DNA of 64,000 bases, from the NCBI GenBank assembly GCA_036365145.1, contig JAEOAD010000013.1, forward strand, positions 43,899,001-43,963,000, given 5' to 3'. A program made the position numbers and the translations under genes. Source of the DNA: Orientallactaga sibirica. Its lineage: Eukaryota; Chordata; Mammalia; Rodentia; Dipodidae. This document shows, one piece after another, positions 20,151 through 33,965 of this stretch. The notes beneath the pieces are model-generated. The model was not told where the DNA came from. It did not search any database and saw only the letters and a program-made list of their open reading frames with translations. How positions within the stretch are numbered: position 1 is the stretch's first letter; each line of letters starts with the position of its first letter.

Positions 20151-21860
20151 CTTTTTTTTTTTTTTTTTTTAATTTTAGTTTTTTGAGGTAGGGTCTCACT
20201 CTAGCCCAGGCTGACCTGGAATTCACTATGTAGTCTCACGGTGGCCTTGAACTCAAGCGATCCTCTTATCTCTGCCTCTGGAGTGCTGGTATTAAAGGCA
20301 TGTGTCACCACACCCGGCTCACTCTTTTTTTTTTTCTAGGTAGGGTCTCACTGTAGCTCAGGCTGACCTGGACTAATTGACTATATAGTGTAAGGGTGGC
20401 CTTGAATTCTCCACGATCCTCCCACCTCTGCCTCCTGAGTGCTGGGATTAAAGGCATGTGCCACCATACCTGGCTACCTTCACTTTTTAAGTGGTTTATA
20501 GTAATCCTTACTTGTTGACTGTTCCTTTAAACGTAAAATATGATTAATACAAAAATTCAGGATGGGAGGTTGGTGAGATGGCTCAGCAGTTAAGAGGGCC
20601 CCTAGGGCCAGAAACCAAGTTTGACTCTCCAAAACCCAAACTGCATGGCCATGCATATGTGTAAACCCAGTGACCCAGCTACAAAGTGAATTTCAAGACA
20701 GCCTGGGATAGAAAGAATCCTGACTCAGAAAGGAGGGGGAGGGGAGGGGAGGGAAGGAGGGAGGAGGGGAGGGAAGGGAAGGGGGAGGAAGGGAGGAGGA
20801 AAGAAAGAAGGAAAAAATTTTAACCCAGGCGTGGTGGCACACATGCCTTTAATCCCAGCAATCTGGAGGCATAGGTAGGAAGATCACTGTGAGTTCAAGG
20901 CCAGCCTGAGACTACATAGTAAATTCCAGGTCAGCTTGGGCTGAGACCCTCTATTGAAAAAAATTTTTTTAAATTGGGCCATTTAAAGATGGTTCAGTGG
21001 TTAAAGCACTTGCCTGCAAAGCCTAAGGACTCAGGTTCGATTCCTAGAACCTCGTTAAGATGCACATGGTGGTGCATGCTTCTGGGGTTTGTTTGCAGTG
21101 GCTGGAGCCCTGGCATGCCCATTATCTAATAAATAAATAAAAATAAATAAAATCGCTGGGCATGGTAGCACATGCCTTTAATCCCAGCACCTGGGAGGCA
21201 GAGGTAGGAGGATCGCCATGAGTTCAAGGCCACCCTGAGACTACATAGTGAATTCCAGGTCAGCCTGGGCTAAAGCAAGACCCTACCTCGAGAAACCACA
21301 ATAAATAAATGAATAAAATCAAAAATTTCCTTGTGAGTTTAAAGATTTCTCAAAATAATTACTTGCTGGGATAAAATCCACATGTTCTCTAACACAGTAT
21401 TACTTGATTTGCAATTAAAATATATAGGTGCTGGAGAAGATGCCTTAGCAGTTAAGGTGTTTGCCTGCAAAGCCAAAGGACACTGGTTCAGTTCCCCAGG
21501 ACCCACGTAAGCCAGATGCACAAGGAAGCACATGCATCTGGAGTTCGTTTGCAGTGGCTGGAGGCCCTGGCACACCCATTCTCTCTCTTTCTCACTCTAC
21601 CTCTTTCTCTCTCAAATAAATAAAATGTAGTTTTAAAATATATGGATGATGGGGGCTGGAGAGATGGCTTAATGGTTAAGGTGCTTGCCTGAAAATCCAA
21701 AGAACCCAGGTTTGATTCTCCAGGACCTACGTAAGCCAGATGCACAAGGTGGTGCATGCATCTGGAGTTAACTTGCCATGGCTAGCAGCCCTGGTGTGCC
21801 CATTCTCTCTCTCTGCCTCTCTCTCAAAGGAATAAATAATAAAAATATTTAAAAAATAAA
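20151..21860. repeat. Unit 1: B1 and DIP-like cluster with purine tract
   Basis: Reverse B1 copies lie at 20170-20320 and 20330-20475. A forward B2-like SINE lies at about 20563-20720. A strand-asymmetric GGGA/GGAA purine tract lies at 20732-20815. A forward B1 lies at 20825-20970, a forward DIP-like copy at 20985-21150 and a forward B1 at 21152-21300. Forward DIP-like copies lie at 21427-21630 and 21653-21860. Confidence 0.74.
20732..20815 (+). repeat. GGGA/GGAA purine tract (unit 1)
   Basis: About 80 bases of almost pure purine on the + strand with many G3-G5 tracts. It could form triplex or G-quadruplex structures. The unit 2 copy at about 28231-28310 differs in tract lengths. Confidence 0.7.
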
Positions 21861-22680
21861 ATACATGGATGAGAAATTAGTTAACCCAAAATTGAGATGT
21901 TTTGTTTATGGGAAATGCTTATGATTGTTCTGCTAACTCCAGATGTGACTATGAAGAGCATGTTAACCTAGACTTCAAGTTAAATGCATATGATAGTTAA
22001 TACTATAATAGCTATAGAAGTAAGTGAGCTGGACTCTGAGTTTTCTTTTTCTTTTCTTTTTTTTTGTTTTGTGAGTCCTGGGGAATTGAACCGGGGTCCT
22101 TTGGCTTTGCAGGCAAATGCTTTAACTGCTAAGTCTTCTCTCCAGCCCTCTGAGTTTTCAAGGAACAGTAGGATTTAGATTGAAAAGGGGCCATTGGAGA
22201 AAGGAACCAGAGATAATGTATAAATGGTTCATGAAGTAATATTGAGGACTTTAAAAAGGGTTTTGCAATGTCCAGTCCTTATCTTGGGTTAACACTAAGT
22301 AGGTCCAATAAAGAACAATTTGAGTGCCACTCATTCTTGCAAACAGAAAAATTTTAAACCTCAGCTGGGATTTTCCTTTCATAGTATTTAGTACTTACAG
22401 TCTGTGCTGATGTGTTATTCCGTTTAATTCCCTTTAAAGAAATGGAATTTTTAAGCTGTGCTTGGTAATAAGTATAATCTCATCAGATCTGGAGGCTCAA
22501 CTAGATAGTAATTAAAATACATAGACTGAAAGAGCTGTCTTTGTTAGGTTAGCTTTTATTTAAAAGGTTCAAGTTTGTGTGGGTAGTTGACTTTAACTAA
22601 AAAGAGACCTTGATGTTGACAGGACTGGCTCAAAAAAGAAAATAGTAAGTGTGAAGTAGGTCTGTTATGAATGCTATGAA
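21861..22680. other. Unit 1: mostly unique sequence
   Basis: Apart from a reverse DIP-like head fragment at about 22070-22148, this 0.8 kb matches no SINE I recognise and has no coding frame. It recurs at about 29370-30190. Confidence 0.6.
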
Positions 22681-24262
22681 CTGGTTGGTTTTTTTTTTTT
22701 TTTTTTTTTGGTTTTTCAAGGTAGGGTCTCACTCTAGCTCAGGCTGACCTGGAATTCACTGTGTCACTACCTCGTCTCAGGGTGGTCTTGAACTCCTACC
22801 TCTGCCTCCTGAGTGCTGGATTAAAAGTGTGTGCCACCACGGCCGGCTGAATTTTTTAATCACTTGTTATGGAATGAACAGAAAGGTGGTTTTACAGGCA
22901 TGTGCCACCTTGCTGTTTTTTTGTTTGTTTGTTTTGTTTTTGTCTCTCAGTTTGTATGTTGGGAATATGGTTCACTGGTAGAATGCTTGCCTAGTACACA
23001 CAAGGCCTTAGGTTTGGTAGAGATTCAGGCTGGAATACATTTGTCGGGGATACTTCAAAAAACTTCAGATTCAGTATTGTTTTCCCATAACCGTTTTTTT
23101 TTACCTTATCAATTTTTTTTTTAAATCCTTGAAGTATTTCTTAATTTTATTTACTTGCAGTCAGAGAGAGAGAGAGAAAGATAGAAGGGAAATAGACAGA
23201 GAATGGGCATGCCAGGGCCTCCAGCCACTGCAAATGAACTCCAGACGCATGTGCCCCTTGTGCATCTGGCTTATGTGGGTCCTGGGTAATCAAAGCTGCG
23301 TCCTTTGGCTTTGCAGGCAAATGCCTTAACTGCTAAGCCATCTCTCCAGCTCCTTATCAGTTTTTAAAGCCTTTACAAGAAATGTTAACAGTGAATATTT
23401 TTATTTTACTTCATATATATTCAAAAATAATTGACTAAACTATAATTTATTTTTCTTTAAAAAATATTTTTGTTTATTTGTAAGCATAGAGAGAAGAGAG
23501 ACAGAATGTGCATTCCAGGGCCTCCATCCACCAAAAACGAACTCTGGATGCACATGCCTATTAGGGCATCTGGCTTTCTGTGGGTACTGGGGAATTGAAT
23601 CTGGGTTGTTAGGCTTTGCAGGCAAGTGCCTTAACCATTTAGCCATCTCTCCAGCTTCTATAATTTCTTGAAACCTCATTACTTACTTATCCAAAACTTT
23701 ACTAAATTTTAGTCCTCAACTATTCCATTCTGAGGAAGTAAAAATGGACTACCATTAACAAGACATGCACATTGCTACTGAGAACTCCCTAGTGCAACAA
23801 AACTTGGAGGTTGCTAAAGGAACATGTCGTGATTGCTTTGAGCTGCAGAGAATAACTTTAGGATAGAGAAAAGATAGTTCTATGAATTTAGAGATAGGGA
23901 AGTCTACAATAAATCATTCCCATATTGCTACCTTCATTGTCTTTGCATTCTCCAGATCCGCCCAAGCTCCTGGTGACTGGTTTTGGGAAGTTTTTATTGA
24001 TCAGCAGGATAAAAGTTTTCCTGTGTGTTCCTGTCCATAATACTCTGTATTTAAACCAACTTTCTGAAATCAGACATACTACCATTGCACAATGAGGCCT
24101 GCTTGTTAAACCAGCTTTCTGAGGTGACTGCTTTTGATGTGTCTCACTCAGTAGCCCAGGCTGACCTGAAACTCACTTAGTAGCTTAGCTTGGCTTCAAA
24201 CTTGTAAGGATCTCCTGCCTTGGTCTTTGGCCTTCTGAGTGCTGAGATCACAAGTGTGAGAC
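22681..24262. repeat. Unit 1: B1, ID and DIP-like copies, then unique DNA
   Basis: A reverse B1 with a poly-T lies at 22686-22848. An ID-like (tRNA-Ala-derived) fragment lies at 22960-23030 (ATGGTTCACTGGTAGAATGC). Reverse DIP-like copies lie at 23145-23353 and 23460-23656. Unique sequence occupies 23657-24130 and a reverse diverged B1 about 24135-24262, so the duplication junction falls at the head of an old B1. Confidence 0.72.
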
Positions 24263-27200
24263 ACATATCACATCTGAAAGTAATGTTGTTGACATTTTTA
24301 GTTTGCTTGTTTGTTTTGGTTTTTCGAGGTAGGGTCTCACTCTAGCCCAGGCTGACCTGGAATTCACTCTGTAGTCTCAGGGTGGCTTCGAACTCAAGAC
24401 GATCCTCCTACCTCTGCCTCCCAAGTGCTGGGATTAAAGGCATGCACTACCACACCTGGCTAGGTGACATTTTTATTATATATACGTATCTGTATGATGT
24501 GTATGGTGTGTGTGTGTTGGGGTGCATATGTGGAAGTTTGAGGACAACATGGGGTGGTGTTTGAGACAGGGTCTTCCTTGTTTTATTATTAATAATAATA
24601 ATAATAATTATTATTATTATTATTTTGCTGTTCCTCTTTATGCCCACTAGTCTAGACCAAATTTCCAGTAAACAGGTGGTACTAGGAACAGCATGGATCA
24701 ACACAGAAGTAAAAGCTCTAGATACCCGAAAAGGGTGGCTGACAGACTAGTTTATTTGGTGCACAGAAGGTATATAGGAAGGAGTAATCTGAGAATACTG
24801 GTCAAGGCTATGTTAGGGAAACCTTTGAAAACCAACCAAAGAAAACCTATGAATTATTTATGAGGTATGTGGATTAGATAAAAATGGGGCCTGGGCTTGG
24901 GCTGGAGATGTGGGTAGAGTGCTGGCCTAGCATGCATAAGGCTCTGGTCTTGATCTCTACTATGTATAAAGTGGGCTTGGTAGTGCACTCTTGTTTATCC
25001 TAGCACTTGGTGGCAGGTGGAGGGGTCGTGGCCAGAGGACCAGAAGTTTAAGGTCATCCTTTAAGCTATATAGTAAGTTAAAGGCCAGCCTAAAATACAT
25101 GAGGTCCTGTTTGAAAAAAATAAATTATGGGTCTGGAGAGATGGCCCTTCAGTTAAGGCGCTTGCCTGCAAAACCAAACCACCTGGGTTCAAGGCCCCAG
25201 TATCCATGTAAAGCCAGATGTACAAAGTTATGCATGCATCTGGAGTTTGTTTGCACTGGCTAGAAGCCCTGGTACACCCATTCTCTCGTTCATTATTTCT
25301 CTCTCCTTGGAATTTAAATAAATAAAAATGATACCTTAACTGGGCATGGTGGTGCTTGACTTTAATCCCAGCCCTTAAAAGGCAGAGGTAGGAGGATTAT
25401 TATGAGTTTGAGGCCAGTCTGGAACTAAAGAGCAAGTTCCAGTTCAGCCTGAGCTACAGTGAGACCCTAACTCAAATAAAAGGAAAAAGGAAAAAGAGAG
25501 ATACCTCCTGGTATCTTAATTTACATATTTACATATTTCACACTTTTCTGTATGTTCAAAGTATATATAGAAAATAAAATCAGTGGGCATGGTGTCTTAC
25601 ACCTTTAATCTCAGCATATAGGACTCTGAAGTAGGAGGGTCTCTGTGTTTGAGGCCAGCCTGGGCTACAGAGTAAATTCTAGGTTGGCTTGGGCTAGAAT
25701 GAGACCTTTTCTCAAAAATTATTTGTGGGGATAGAGAGATGGTTCAATTCCCAACCACACACGTAAAGCTGGATATGCATTTGTTTACAGTGGCAAGAGA
25801 TCCTGGCATGCTTGCAAGTGTATGTACACACACATCCACACGTAAATGAATAAATTTTAAAAAGCTTTTTAAAGAAGTTTTAAAATATATTTGGAAGAAA
25901 CAGAGAAATGTAGAGAATATGGGCCTGCCAGGGCCTCTTGCCACTGCAAATGAACTCGATGTACATGCCACTCTGCATCTGTCCTTAAGTGGGTATTAAG
26001 GAATTTAACACTGGGCTGTCAGACTTTGCAGGGAAGAGCCTTTAACCACTGAGATATCTTTGCAGTCCCTGATGAGAATTTGATAATGTCAGATACTAAA
26101 TGCTTTAGGGTTCTCATGGTAGTTTGAATATAAACGTATGTCCCCTATAGACTCAGATATTTATTTATTTATTTAAATTATTTGAGAGCGACAGAGAATG
26201 GGCACACCAGGGCCTCCAGCCACTGCAAATGAACTCCACATGCATGTGCCACCTTGTGCATCTGGCTTACTTGGGTACTGGGGAATCAAGGCTCAAACCC
26301 GGGGTCTTTAGGGTTCACAGGCAAGCGCTTAACCCCTAAGCCATCTCTCAAACCCCTCAGGTATTTATTTTTAATTTTTATTTATTTTAAATATATATAT
26401 TTTTTTGTTTGAGAAAGAAAAAGGGAGAGATAGAATGAGAATGGGTGTGCCAGGGCACCCAGCCACTGCAAACGATCTTCAGATGCATGTGTCACCTTAT
26501 ACATTTGGCTTACGTGGATCCTAAGGAATAGAACCTGGGTCCTTTGGCTTTGCAGACAAGCACCTTAACTGCTAACCCATTTCTCCAGCCCCCCCTTTTT
26601 TTTTTAAGTATTTTATTTATTTGCAAGAGAGAAAAAGAGAGAATTAGCATGCCAGGACCTCCAGCTACTGCAAACAAACTTCAGATGCATGTGACACCTT
26701 GTGCATCTGGCTGTATGTGGGTACTAGGGAATTGAACCTGGGTCATTTGGCTTTGCAGAATTCACTCTGTAGTCTTGGTGGCCTTGAACTCAGCCTCCTA
26801 GGTGCTGGGACTGAAGGTATGAACCAACATGCCTTTCTTAGACTCAGGTATTTTTATTTTATTTATTTATTTGACAGAGAAAGAGGGAGATAGAGAATGG
26901 GCACACCAGGGCCTCTAGCCATTGCAAACAAACTCCAGACACATGCGCCCCTTGGGTCCTTTGGCTTTGCAGGCAAATGCCTTTAATCGCTAAGCCATTC
27001 CTCCAGCCCTTAGGTGTTTAAAAAAAATATTTTATTAAGGGCCAGGTGTAGTGGCTCACACCTTTAATCCCAACCCTTGGGAGGCACAGGTAGGAAGATT
27101 GCCTAGAATTCAAGGCCCCCTGAAACTACATAGTGAATTCCAGGTCAGCCTGAGCTAGAGTGAGACCCTACCTTGAAAAACCAAAAAACAAAAACAAAAA

Positions 27201-30200
27201 AATTATTGAGAGAGAGAGAGAGAGAAAGGCAAATAGAGAATGGGTGCACCAGGGCTTCCAGCCACTGCAAATAAACTTTAGATGCATATGCCGCCTTGTG
27301 CATCTGGCTTTATGTGGGTACTGGGAAATTGAACCTGGGTCTTTTGGCTTTGCAGGCAAGTACTCTAACCACTAACCCATCTCTCCAGCTATCAAGTATT
27401 TTTGAGTAAACTTCCTACTTAAGTCTCCAGCAGGCATATATCTGCTAGAGGAGGTGTGTCATTGGGGGTGGATCTTGAATCCAGCTCTACTGGTTATGTA
27501 GGGAGCCAGTTTGAGCTCTGGCTGTTGGTGCTTGTAGATGTTGGCTTCTCTCTCTCTGCTATAGATGCTGACATGAGCCAGTTTCTTTGCAGTGATAGAG
27601 CTTTCCGTACAGTCTGTAAGCCTGAAATAAACCCTTTCCTCCGTAACCTTCACTCTTTTTTTTTTTTTTAATTTTAGTTTTTTGAGGTAGGGTCTCACTC
27701 TAGCCCAGGCTGACCTGGAATTCACTATGTAGTCTCACGGTGGCCTTGAACTCAAGCGATCCTCTTATCTCTGCCTCTGGAGTGCTGGTATTAAAGGCAT
27801 GTGTCACCACACCCGGCTCACTCTTCTTTTTTTTTTCTAGGTAGGGTCTCACTGTAGCTCAGGCTGACCTGGACTAATTGACTATATAGTGTAAGGGTGG
27901 CCTTGAATTCTCCACGATCCTCCCACCTCTGCCTCCTGAGTGCTGGGATTAAAGGCATGTGCCACCATACCTGGCTACCTTCACTTTTTAAGTGGTTTAT
28001 AGTAATCCTTACTTGTTGACTGTTCCTTTAAACGTAAAATATGATTAATACAAAAATTCAGGATGGGAGGTTGGTGAGATGGCTCAGCAGTTAAGAGGGC
28101 CCCTAGGGCCAGAAACCAAGTTTGACTCTCCAAAACCCAAACTGCATGGCCATGCATATGTGTAAACCCAGTGACCCAGCTACAAAGTGAATTTCAAGAC
28201 AGCCTGGGATAGAAAGAATCCTGACTCAGAAAGGAGGGGAGGGGAGGGGAGGGGAAGGAGGGAGGAGGGGAGGGAAGGGAAGGGGGGAGGAAGGGAGGAG
28301 GAAAGAAAGAAGGAAAAAATTTTAACCCAGGCGTGGTGGCACACATGCCTTTAATCCCAGCAATCTGGAGGCATAGGTAGGAAGATCACTGTGAGTTCAA
28401 GGCCAGCCTGAGACTACATAGTAAATTCCAGGTCAGCTTGGGCTGAGACCCTCTATTGAAAAAAATTTTTTTAAATTGGGCCATTTAAAGATGGTTCAGT
28501 GGTTAAAGCACTTGCCTGCAAAGCCTAAGGACTCAGGTTCGATTCCCTAGAACCTACGTTAAGATGCACATGGTGGTGCATGCTTCTGGGGTTTGTTTGC
28601 AGTGGCTGGAGCCCCTGGCATGCCCATTATCTAATAAATAAATAAAAATAAATAAAATCGCTGGGCATGGTAGCACATGCCTTTAATCCCAGCACCTGGG
28701 AGGCAGAGGTAGGAGGATCGCCATGAGTTCAAGGCCACCCTGAGACTACATAGTGAATTCCAGGTCAGCCTGGGCTAAAGCAAGACCCTACCTCGAGAAA
28801 CCACAATAAATAAATGAATAAAATCAAAAATTTCCTTGTGAGTTTAAAGATTTCTCAAAATAATTACTTGCTGGGATAAAATCCACATGTTCTCTAACAC
28901 AGTATTACTTGATTTGCAATTAAAATATATAGGTGCTGGAGAAGATGCCTTAGCAGTTAAGGTGTTTGCCTGCAAAGCCAAAGGACACTGGTTCAGTTCC
29001 CCAGGACCCACGTAAGCCAGATGCACAAGGAAGCACATGCATCTGGAGTTCGTTTGCAGTGGCTGGAGGCCCTGGCACACCCATTCTCTCTTTCTCACTC
29101 TCACTCTACCTCTTTCTCTCTCAAATAAATAAAATGTAGTTTTAAAATATATGGATGATGGGGGCTGGAGAGATGGCTTAATGGTTAAGGTGCTTGCCTG
29201 AAAATCCAAAGAACCCAGGTTTGATTCTCCAGGACCTACGTAAGCCAGATGCACAAGGTGGTGCATGCATCTGGAGTTAACTTGCCATGGCTAGCAGCCC
29301 TGGTGTGCCCATTCTCTCTCTCTGCCTCTCTCTCAAAGGAATAAATAATAAAAATATTTAAAAAATAAAATACATGGATGAGAAATTAGTTAACCCAAAA
29401 TTGAGATGTTTTGTTTATGGAAATGCTTATGATTGTTCTGCTAACTCCAGATGTGACTATGAAGAGCATGTTAACCTAGACTTCAAGTTAAATGCATATG
29501 ATAGTTAATACTATAATAGCTATAGAAGTAAGTGAGCTGGACTCTGAGTTTTCTTTTCTTTTTTTTTTTTTTTGTTTTGTGAGTCCTGGGGAATTGAACC
29601 GGGGTCCTTTGGCTTTGCAGGCAAATGCTTTAACTGCTAAGTCTTCTCTCCAGCCCTCTGAGTTTTCAAGGAACAGTAGGATTTAGATTGAAAAGGGGCC
29701 ATTGGAGAAAGGAACCAGAGATAATGTATAAATGGTTCATGAAGTAATATTGAGGACTTAAAAAAGGGTTTTGCAATGTCCAGTCCTTATCTTGGGTTAA
29801 CACTAAGTAGGTCCAATAAAGAACAATTTGAGTGCCACTCATTCTTGCAAACAGAAAAATTTTAAACCTCAGCTGGGATTTTCCTTTCATAGTATTTAGT
29901 ACTTACAGTCTGTGCTGATGTGTTATTCCGTTTAATTCCCTTTAAAGAAATGGAATTTTTAAGCTGTGCTTGGTAATAAGTATAATCTCATCAGATCTGG
30001 AGGCTCAACTAGATAGTAATTAAAATACATAGACTGAAAGAGCTGTCTTTGTTAGGTTAGCTTTTATTTAAAAGGTTCAAGTTTGTGTGGGTAGTTGACT
30101 TTAACTAAAAAGAGACCTTGATGTTGACAGGACTGGCTCAAAAAGAAAATAGTAAGTGTGAAGTAGGTCTGTTATGAATGCTATGAACTGGTTGGTTTTT

Positions 30201-31780
30201 TTTTTTTTTTTTTTGGTTTTTCAAGGTAGGGTCTCACTCTAGCTCAGGCTGACCTGGAATTCACTGTGTCACTACCTCGTCTCAGGGTGGTCTTGAACTC
30301 CTACCTCTGCCTCCTGAGTGCTGGATTAAAAGTGTGTGCCACCACGGCCGGCTGAATTTTTTTAATCACTTGTTATGGAATGAACAGAAAGGTGGTTTTA
30401 CAGGCATGTGCCACCTTGCTGTTTTTTTTTGTTTGTTTGTTTTGTTTTTGTCTCTCAGTTTGTATGTTGGGAATATGGTTCACTGGTAGAATGCTTGCCT
30501 AGTACACACAAGGCCTTAGGTTTGGTAGAGATTCAGGCTGGAATACATTTGTCGGGGATACTTCAAAAAACTTCAGATTCAGTATTGTTTTCCCATAACG
30601 TTTTTTTTTTTTTTTACCTTATCAATTTTTTTTTTAAATCCTTGAAGTATTTCTTAATTTTATTTACTTGCAGTCAGAGAGAGAGAGAGAAAGATAGAAG
30701 GGAAATAGACAGAGAATGGGCATGCCAGGGCCTCCAGCCACTGCAAATGAACTCCAGACGCATGTGCCCCTTGTGCATCTGGCTTATGTGGGTCCTGGGT
30801 AATCAAAGCTGCGTCCTTTGGCTTTGCAGGCAAATGCCTTAACTGCTAAGCCATCTCTCCAGCTCCTTATCAGTTTTTTTTAAAGCCTTTACAAGAAATG
30901 TTAACAGTGAATATTTTTATTTTACTTCATATATATTCAAAAATAATTGACTAAACTATAATTTATTTTTCTTTTAAAAATATTTTTGTTTATTTGTAAG
31001 CATAGAGAGAAGAGAGACAGAATGTGCATTCCAGGGCCTCCGTCCACCAAAAACGAACTCTGGATGCACATGCCTATTAGGGCATCTGGCTTTCTGTGGG
31101 TACTGGGGAATTGAATCTGGGTTGTTAGGCTTTGCAGGCAAGTGCCTTAACCATTTAGCCATCTCTCCAGCTTCTATAATTTCTTGAAACCTCATTACTT
31201 ACTTATCCAAAACTTTACTAAATTTTAGTCCTCAACTATTCCATTCTGAGGAAGTGAAAATGGACTACCATTAACAAGACATGCACATTGCTACTGAGAA
31301 CTCCCTAGTGCAACAAAACTTGGAGATTGCTAAAGGAACATGTCGTGATTGCTTTGAGCTGCAGAGAATAACTTTAGGATAGAGAAAAGATAGTTCTACG
31401 AATTTAGAGATAGGGAAGTCTACAATAAATCATTCCCATATTGCTACCTTCATTGTCTTTGCATTCTCCAGATCCGCCCAAGCTCCTGGTGACTGGTTTT
31501 GGGAAGTTTTTATTGATCAGCAGGATAAAAGTTTTCCTGTGTGTTCCTGTCCATAATACTCTGTATTTAAACCAACTTTCTGAAATCAGACATACTACCA
31601 TTGCACAATGAGGCCTGCTTGTTAAACCAGCTTTCTGAGGTGACTGCTTTTGATGTGTCTCACTCAGTAGCCCAGGCTGACCTGAAACTCACTTAGTAGC
31701 TTAGCTTGGCTTCAAACTTGTAAGGATCTCCTGCCTTGGTCTTTGGCCTTCTGAGTGCTGAGATCACAAGTGTGAGACAC
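24263..31780. repeat. 7.5-kb tandem duplication, unit 2
   Basis: This is the second head-to-tail unit. It begins ACATATCACATCTG, as unit 1 does at 16754. It ends ...GTGTGAGACAC at 31780, where unit 1 runs into unit 2 at 24264, so only AC is shared between the two outer breakpoints. The contents are the same as unit 1 shifted by 7509 to about 7516 bases: LTR-like pieces at about 26125-26155 and 27396-27655, the TAA microsatellite at 24583-24622, and the purine tract at about 28231-28300. It lies about 5.1 kb upstream of the likely CLTC start site. Confidence 0.93.
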
Positions 31781-32023
31781 TGTGTCTGGCCTGAGATTTC
31801 CTTTTTGGTTTTTTGAGATACAGTCTCCCTCTAGCTCAGGCTGACCAAGAATTAACTATGTATTCTCAGAATAGCCTCGAACTCATGTTGATCTTCCTAC
31901 CTCTGCCTTCCAAGTGCTGGGATTAAATGTGTGCACCACCATGCCTGGCCTGACTTTTTTTTTTTTTTTGTAGTTCAGGCTGATCCGGAATTCACTATGT
32001 CTCGGTGGCCTCAAACTCATGGC

Positions 32024-32061
<38 letters not shown>

Positions 32062-33929
32062 TTGGTTTTTCGAGGTAGGGTCTCACTCTAACCAGACTGA
32101 CCTGGAATTCACTCTGTATTCTCAGGGTGGCCTCGAACTCATGGCGATCCTCCTACCTCTGCCTCCCAAGTGCTGGGATTAAAGGCATGCACCACCACAC
32201 CCAGCTTTTTTGGACATTTCTTAAAGGAATAGTATGAGCCATTTCATTTCTTGGCTGGGATCCAGTTTGGTCTTTAGAAACCAGGGAAAGGACCCCAGTG
32301 TAAGATGATGTGATTCTAGGTTGATCCCCACAAGACAAGTCTTGGCTTTTCACTTAGAACATGCTTGGTGCTGATCCACAGGGAATTCTCATACATCTTA
32401 CTGCCATCCATGCATGACACATTATAAAACTTGTCTAAACAAAAGTTCAAGACAAGCCTGAGCAGTAAATGATCTTATAAGATCAGGTCCATTTCATACT
32501 AAAATAGAATGGCCTTTGTTTTGTTTTGCAAGTGTTTAATTTTCATACTTTGTAAGGAGCTCTACCTGTCTGCTCCATACAGAGTCAAAACCCACTGGAG
32601 GCCAGGCGTGGTGGCTCACACCTTTAATCCCAGCACTTGGGAGGCAGAGGTAGGAGGATTGCCATGAGTTCAAGGCCACCAAGACTACATAGTGAATTCC
32701 AGGTCAGCCTGGGCTACAGTGAGATCCTATCTTGAAAAGACAAAAAACACAACTCTGGACACTGTATGTTGACCAGTATCTGAGACCCAAGGGACATTTG
32801 TTTTCTTACTGGCATGTGATATGCTGCTCTTTATCTTGAATGGGAAGATAAAGACCTAGTCTAATCCTGCTGGGATTCTATCAGTAGCCATAGGAAGCTA
32901 ACATTATTTCCAAGCTGATGTTTTTGTTTGTTTGTTTGTTTGTTTTTGCAAGGTAGGGTCTCATTCTGGTCCAGGCTGACCTGGAATTAACCATGTATTC
33001 TCAGGGTGGCCTTGAACTCAAGCTGATGTTTTAATGGCAAGCCCAATTCTCTTATTTGGATAATGCTGAAGTATATCTCTCATGGCTTCATTAAAATCTG
33101 AATTGTAAATATTTGGTACAGAAGATTAAAGCTCTGATTTCAGATTAATCTTTGAATACCTGAGAAATGCCTTTACTCTGTGACTTACAGTGCAGCTAGC
33201 TCAAGCTGTTTCAGGATCTCTTGCTGGCTGTAAATGAATACTTGTCTGATTTTATGTGGGTGCAATAGGGTTGATTGGACCCACTGAGGTAGGCTTTGCA
33301 AGCAAGGTGCCTTTACCTGCTAAGCCATTTCTCTGGCTCCTCAAGTTGTTTTTAAAAGTGAAGTTTTAAAGTCCTTAGTCCCAGTGCTGCTTTAAAATGA
33401 ACTAACTACAGAGGAAATCTTACAAAAAAAAAAAGGAGGGGGGGCTGGCTTTCCCCCCCCCAAGGTAGGTTCTCACTGTAATTCAGAGGGACCTGGAACT
33501 CACTCTGTAGTCCCAAATTGGCCTTGAATTCATGAAAATCCTACCTCTGCCTCTCAGGTATGCTGGGATTAAAGATATGTGCCACCATTTTTTTTTTCAA
33601 GGTAGGGTTTTGCTCTAGCCCAGACTGACCTGGAATTCACTATGTAGTCTCAGGGTGGCCTCAAACTCATGGCAGTCCTCCTACCTCTGCCTAACTGCTA
33701 GGATTAAAGGCATGTGCCACCACACCTGGCTTTTTAAAAATATATATTTATTTATTTGAGAGAGGAAGAGAGAAAGAATGGGTGCACCGAGCCCTCCAGC
33801 TACTGCAAATGAACTCGACTCATGTGCCCCCTTGTGCATCTGGCTTACGTGGGTCCTGGGGGAATTGAACCGGGGTCCTTAGGCTTTGTAGGCAAACACC
33901 TTAACCGCTAAGCCATTTCCCCAGCAGGG

Positions 33930-33965
<36 letters not shown>

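Larger units (their letters stand above)
16754..24262. repeat. 7.5-kb tandem duplication, unit 1
   Basis: This unit is repeated head to tail at 24263-31780 with an offset of 7509 bases at its start. Every SINE, simple repeat and unique stretch recurs in the same order. By eye the units are about 99% identical. The differences I saw are single transitions, many at CpG, and length changes in mononucleotide, (TAA)n and purine runs. No exon of DHX40 or CLTC is included. Contents are itemised in the next entries. Confidence 0.93.

Noticed and set aside
24090..24270. SINE-SINE recombination as the cause of the tandem duplication
   Set aside because: The right breakpoint lies in an old B1 head, but the left breakpoint (16754) is in unique sequence just upstream of another B1. 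Homology across the breakpoints is only two bases, too little for homologous recombination.
28844..29266. 140-codon frame on the - strand in unit 2
   Set aside because: It is a read-through of two forward DIP-like SINEs (antisense), in frame only because a CT-run has changed length; in unit 1 the same region is split into two shorter frames.
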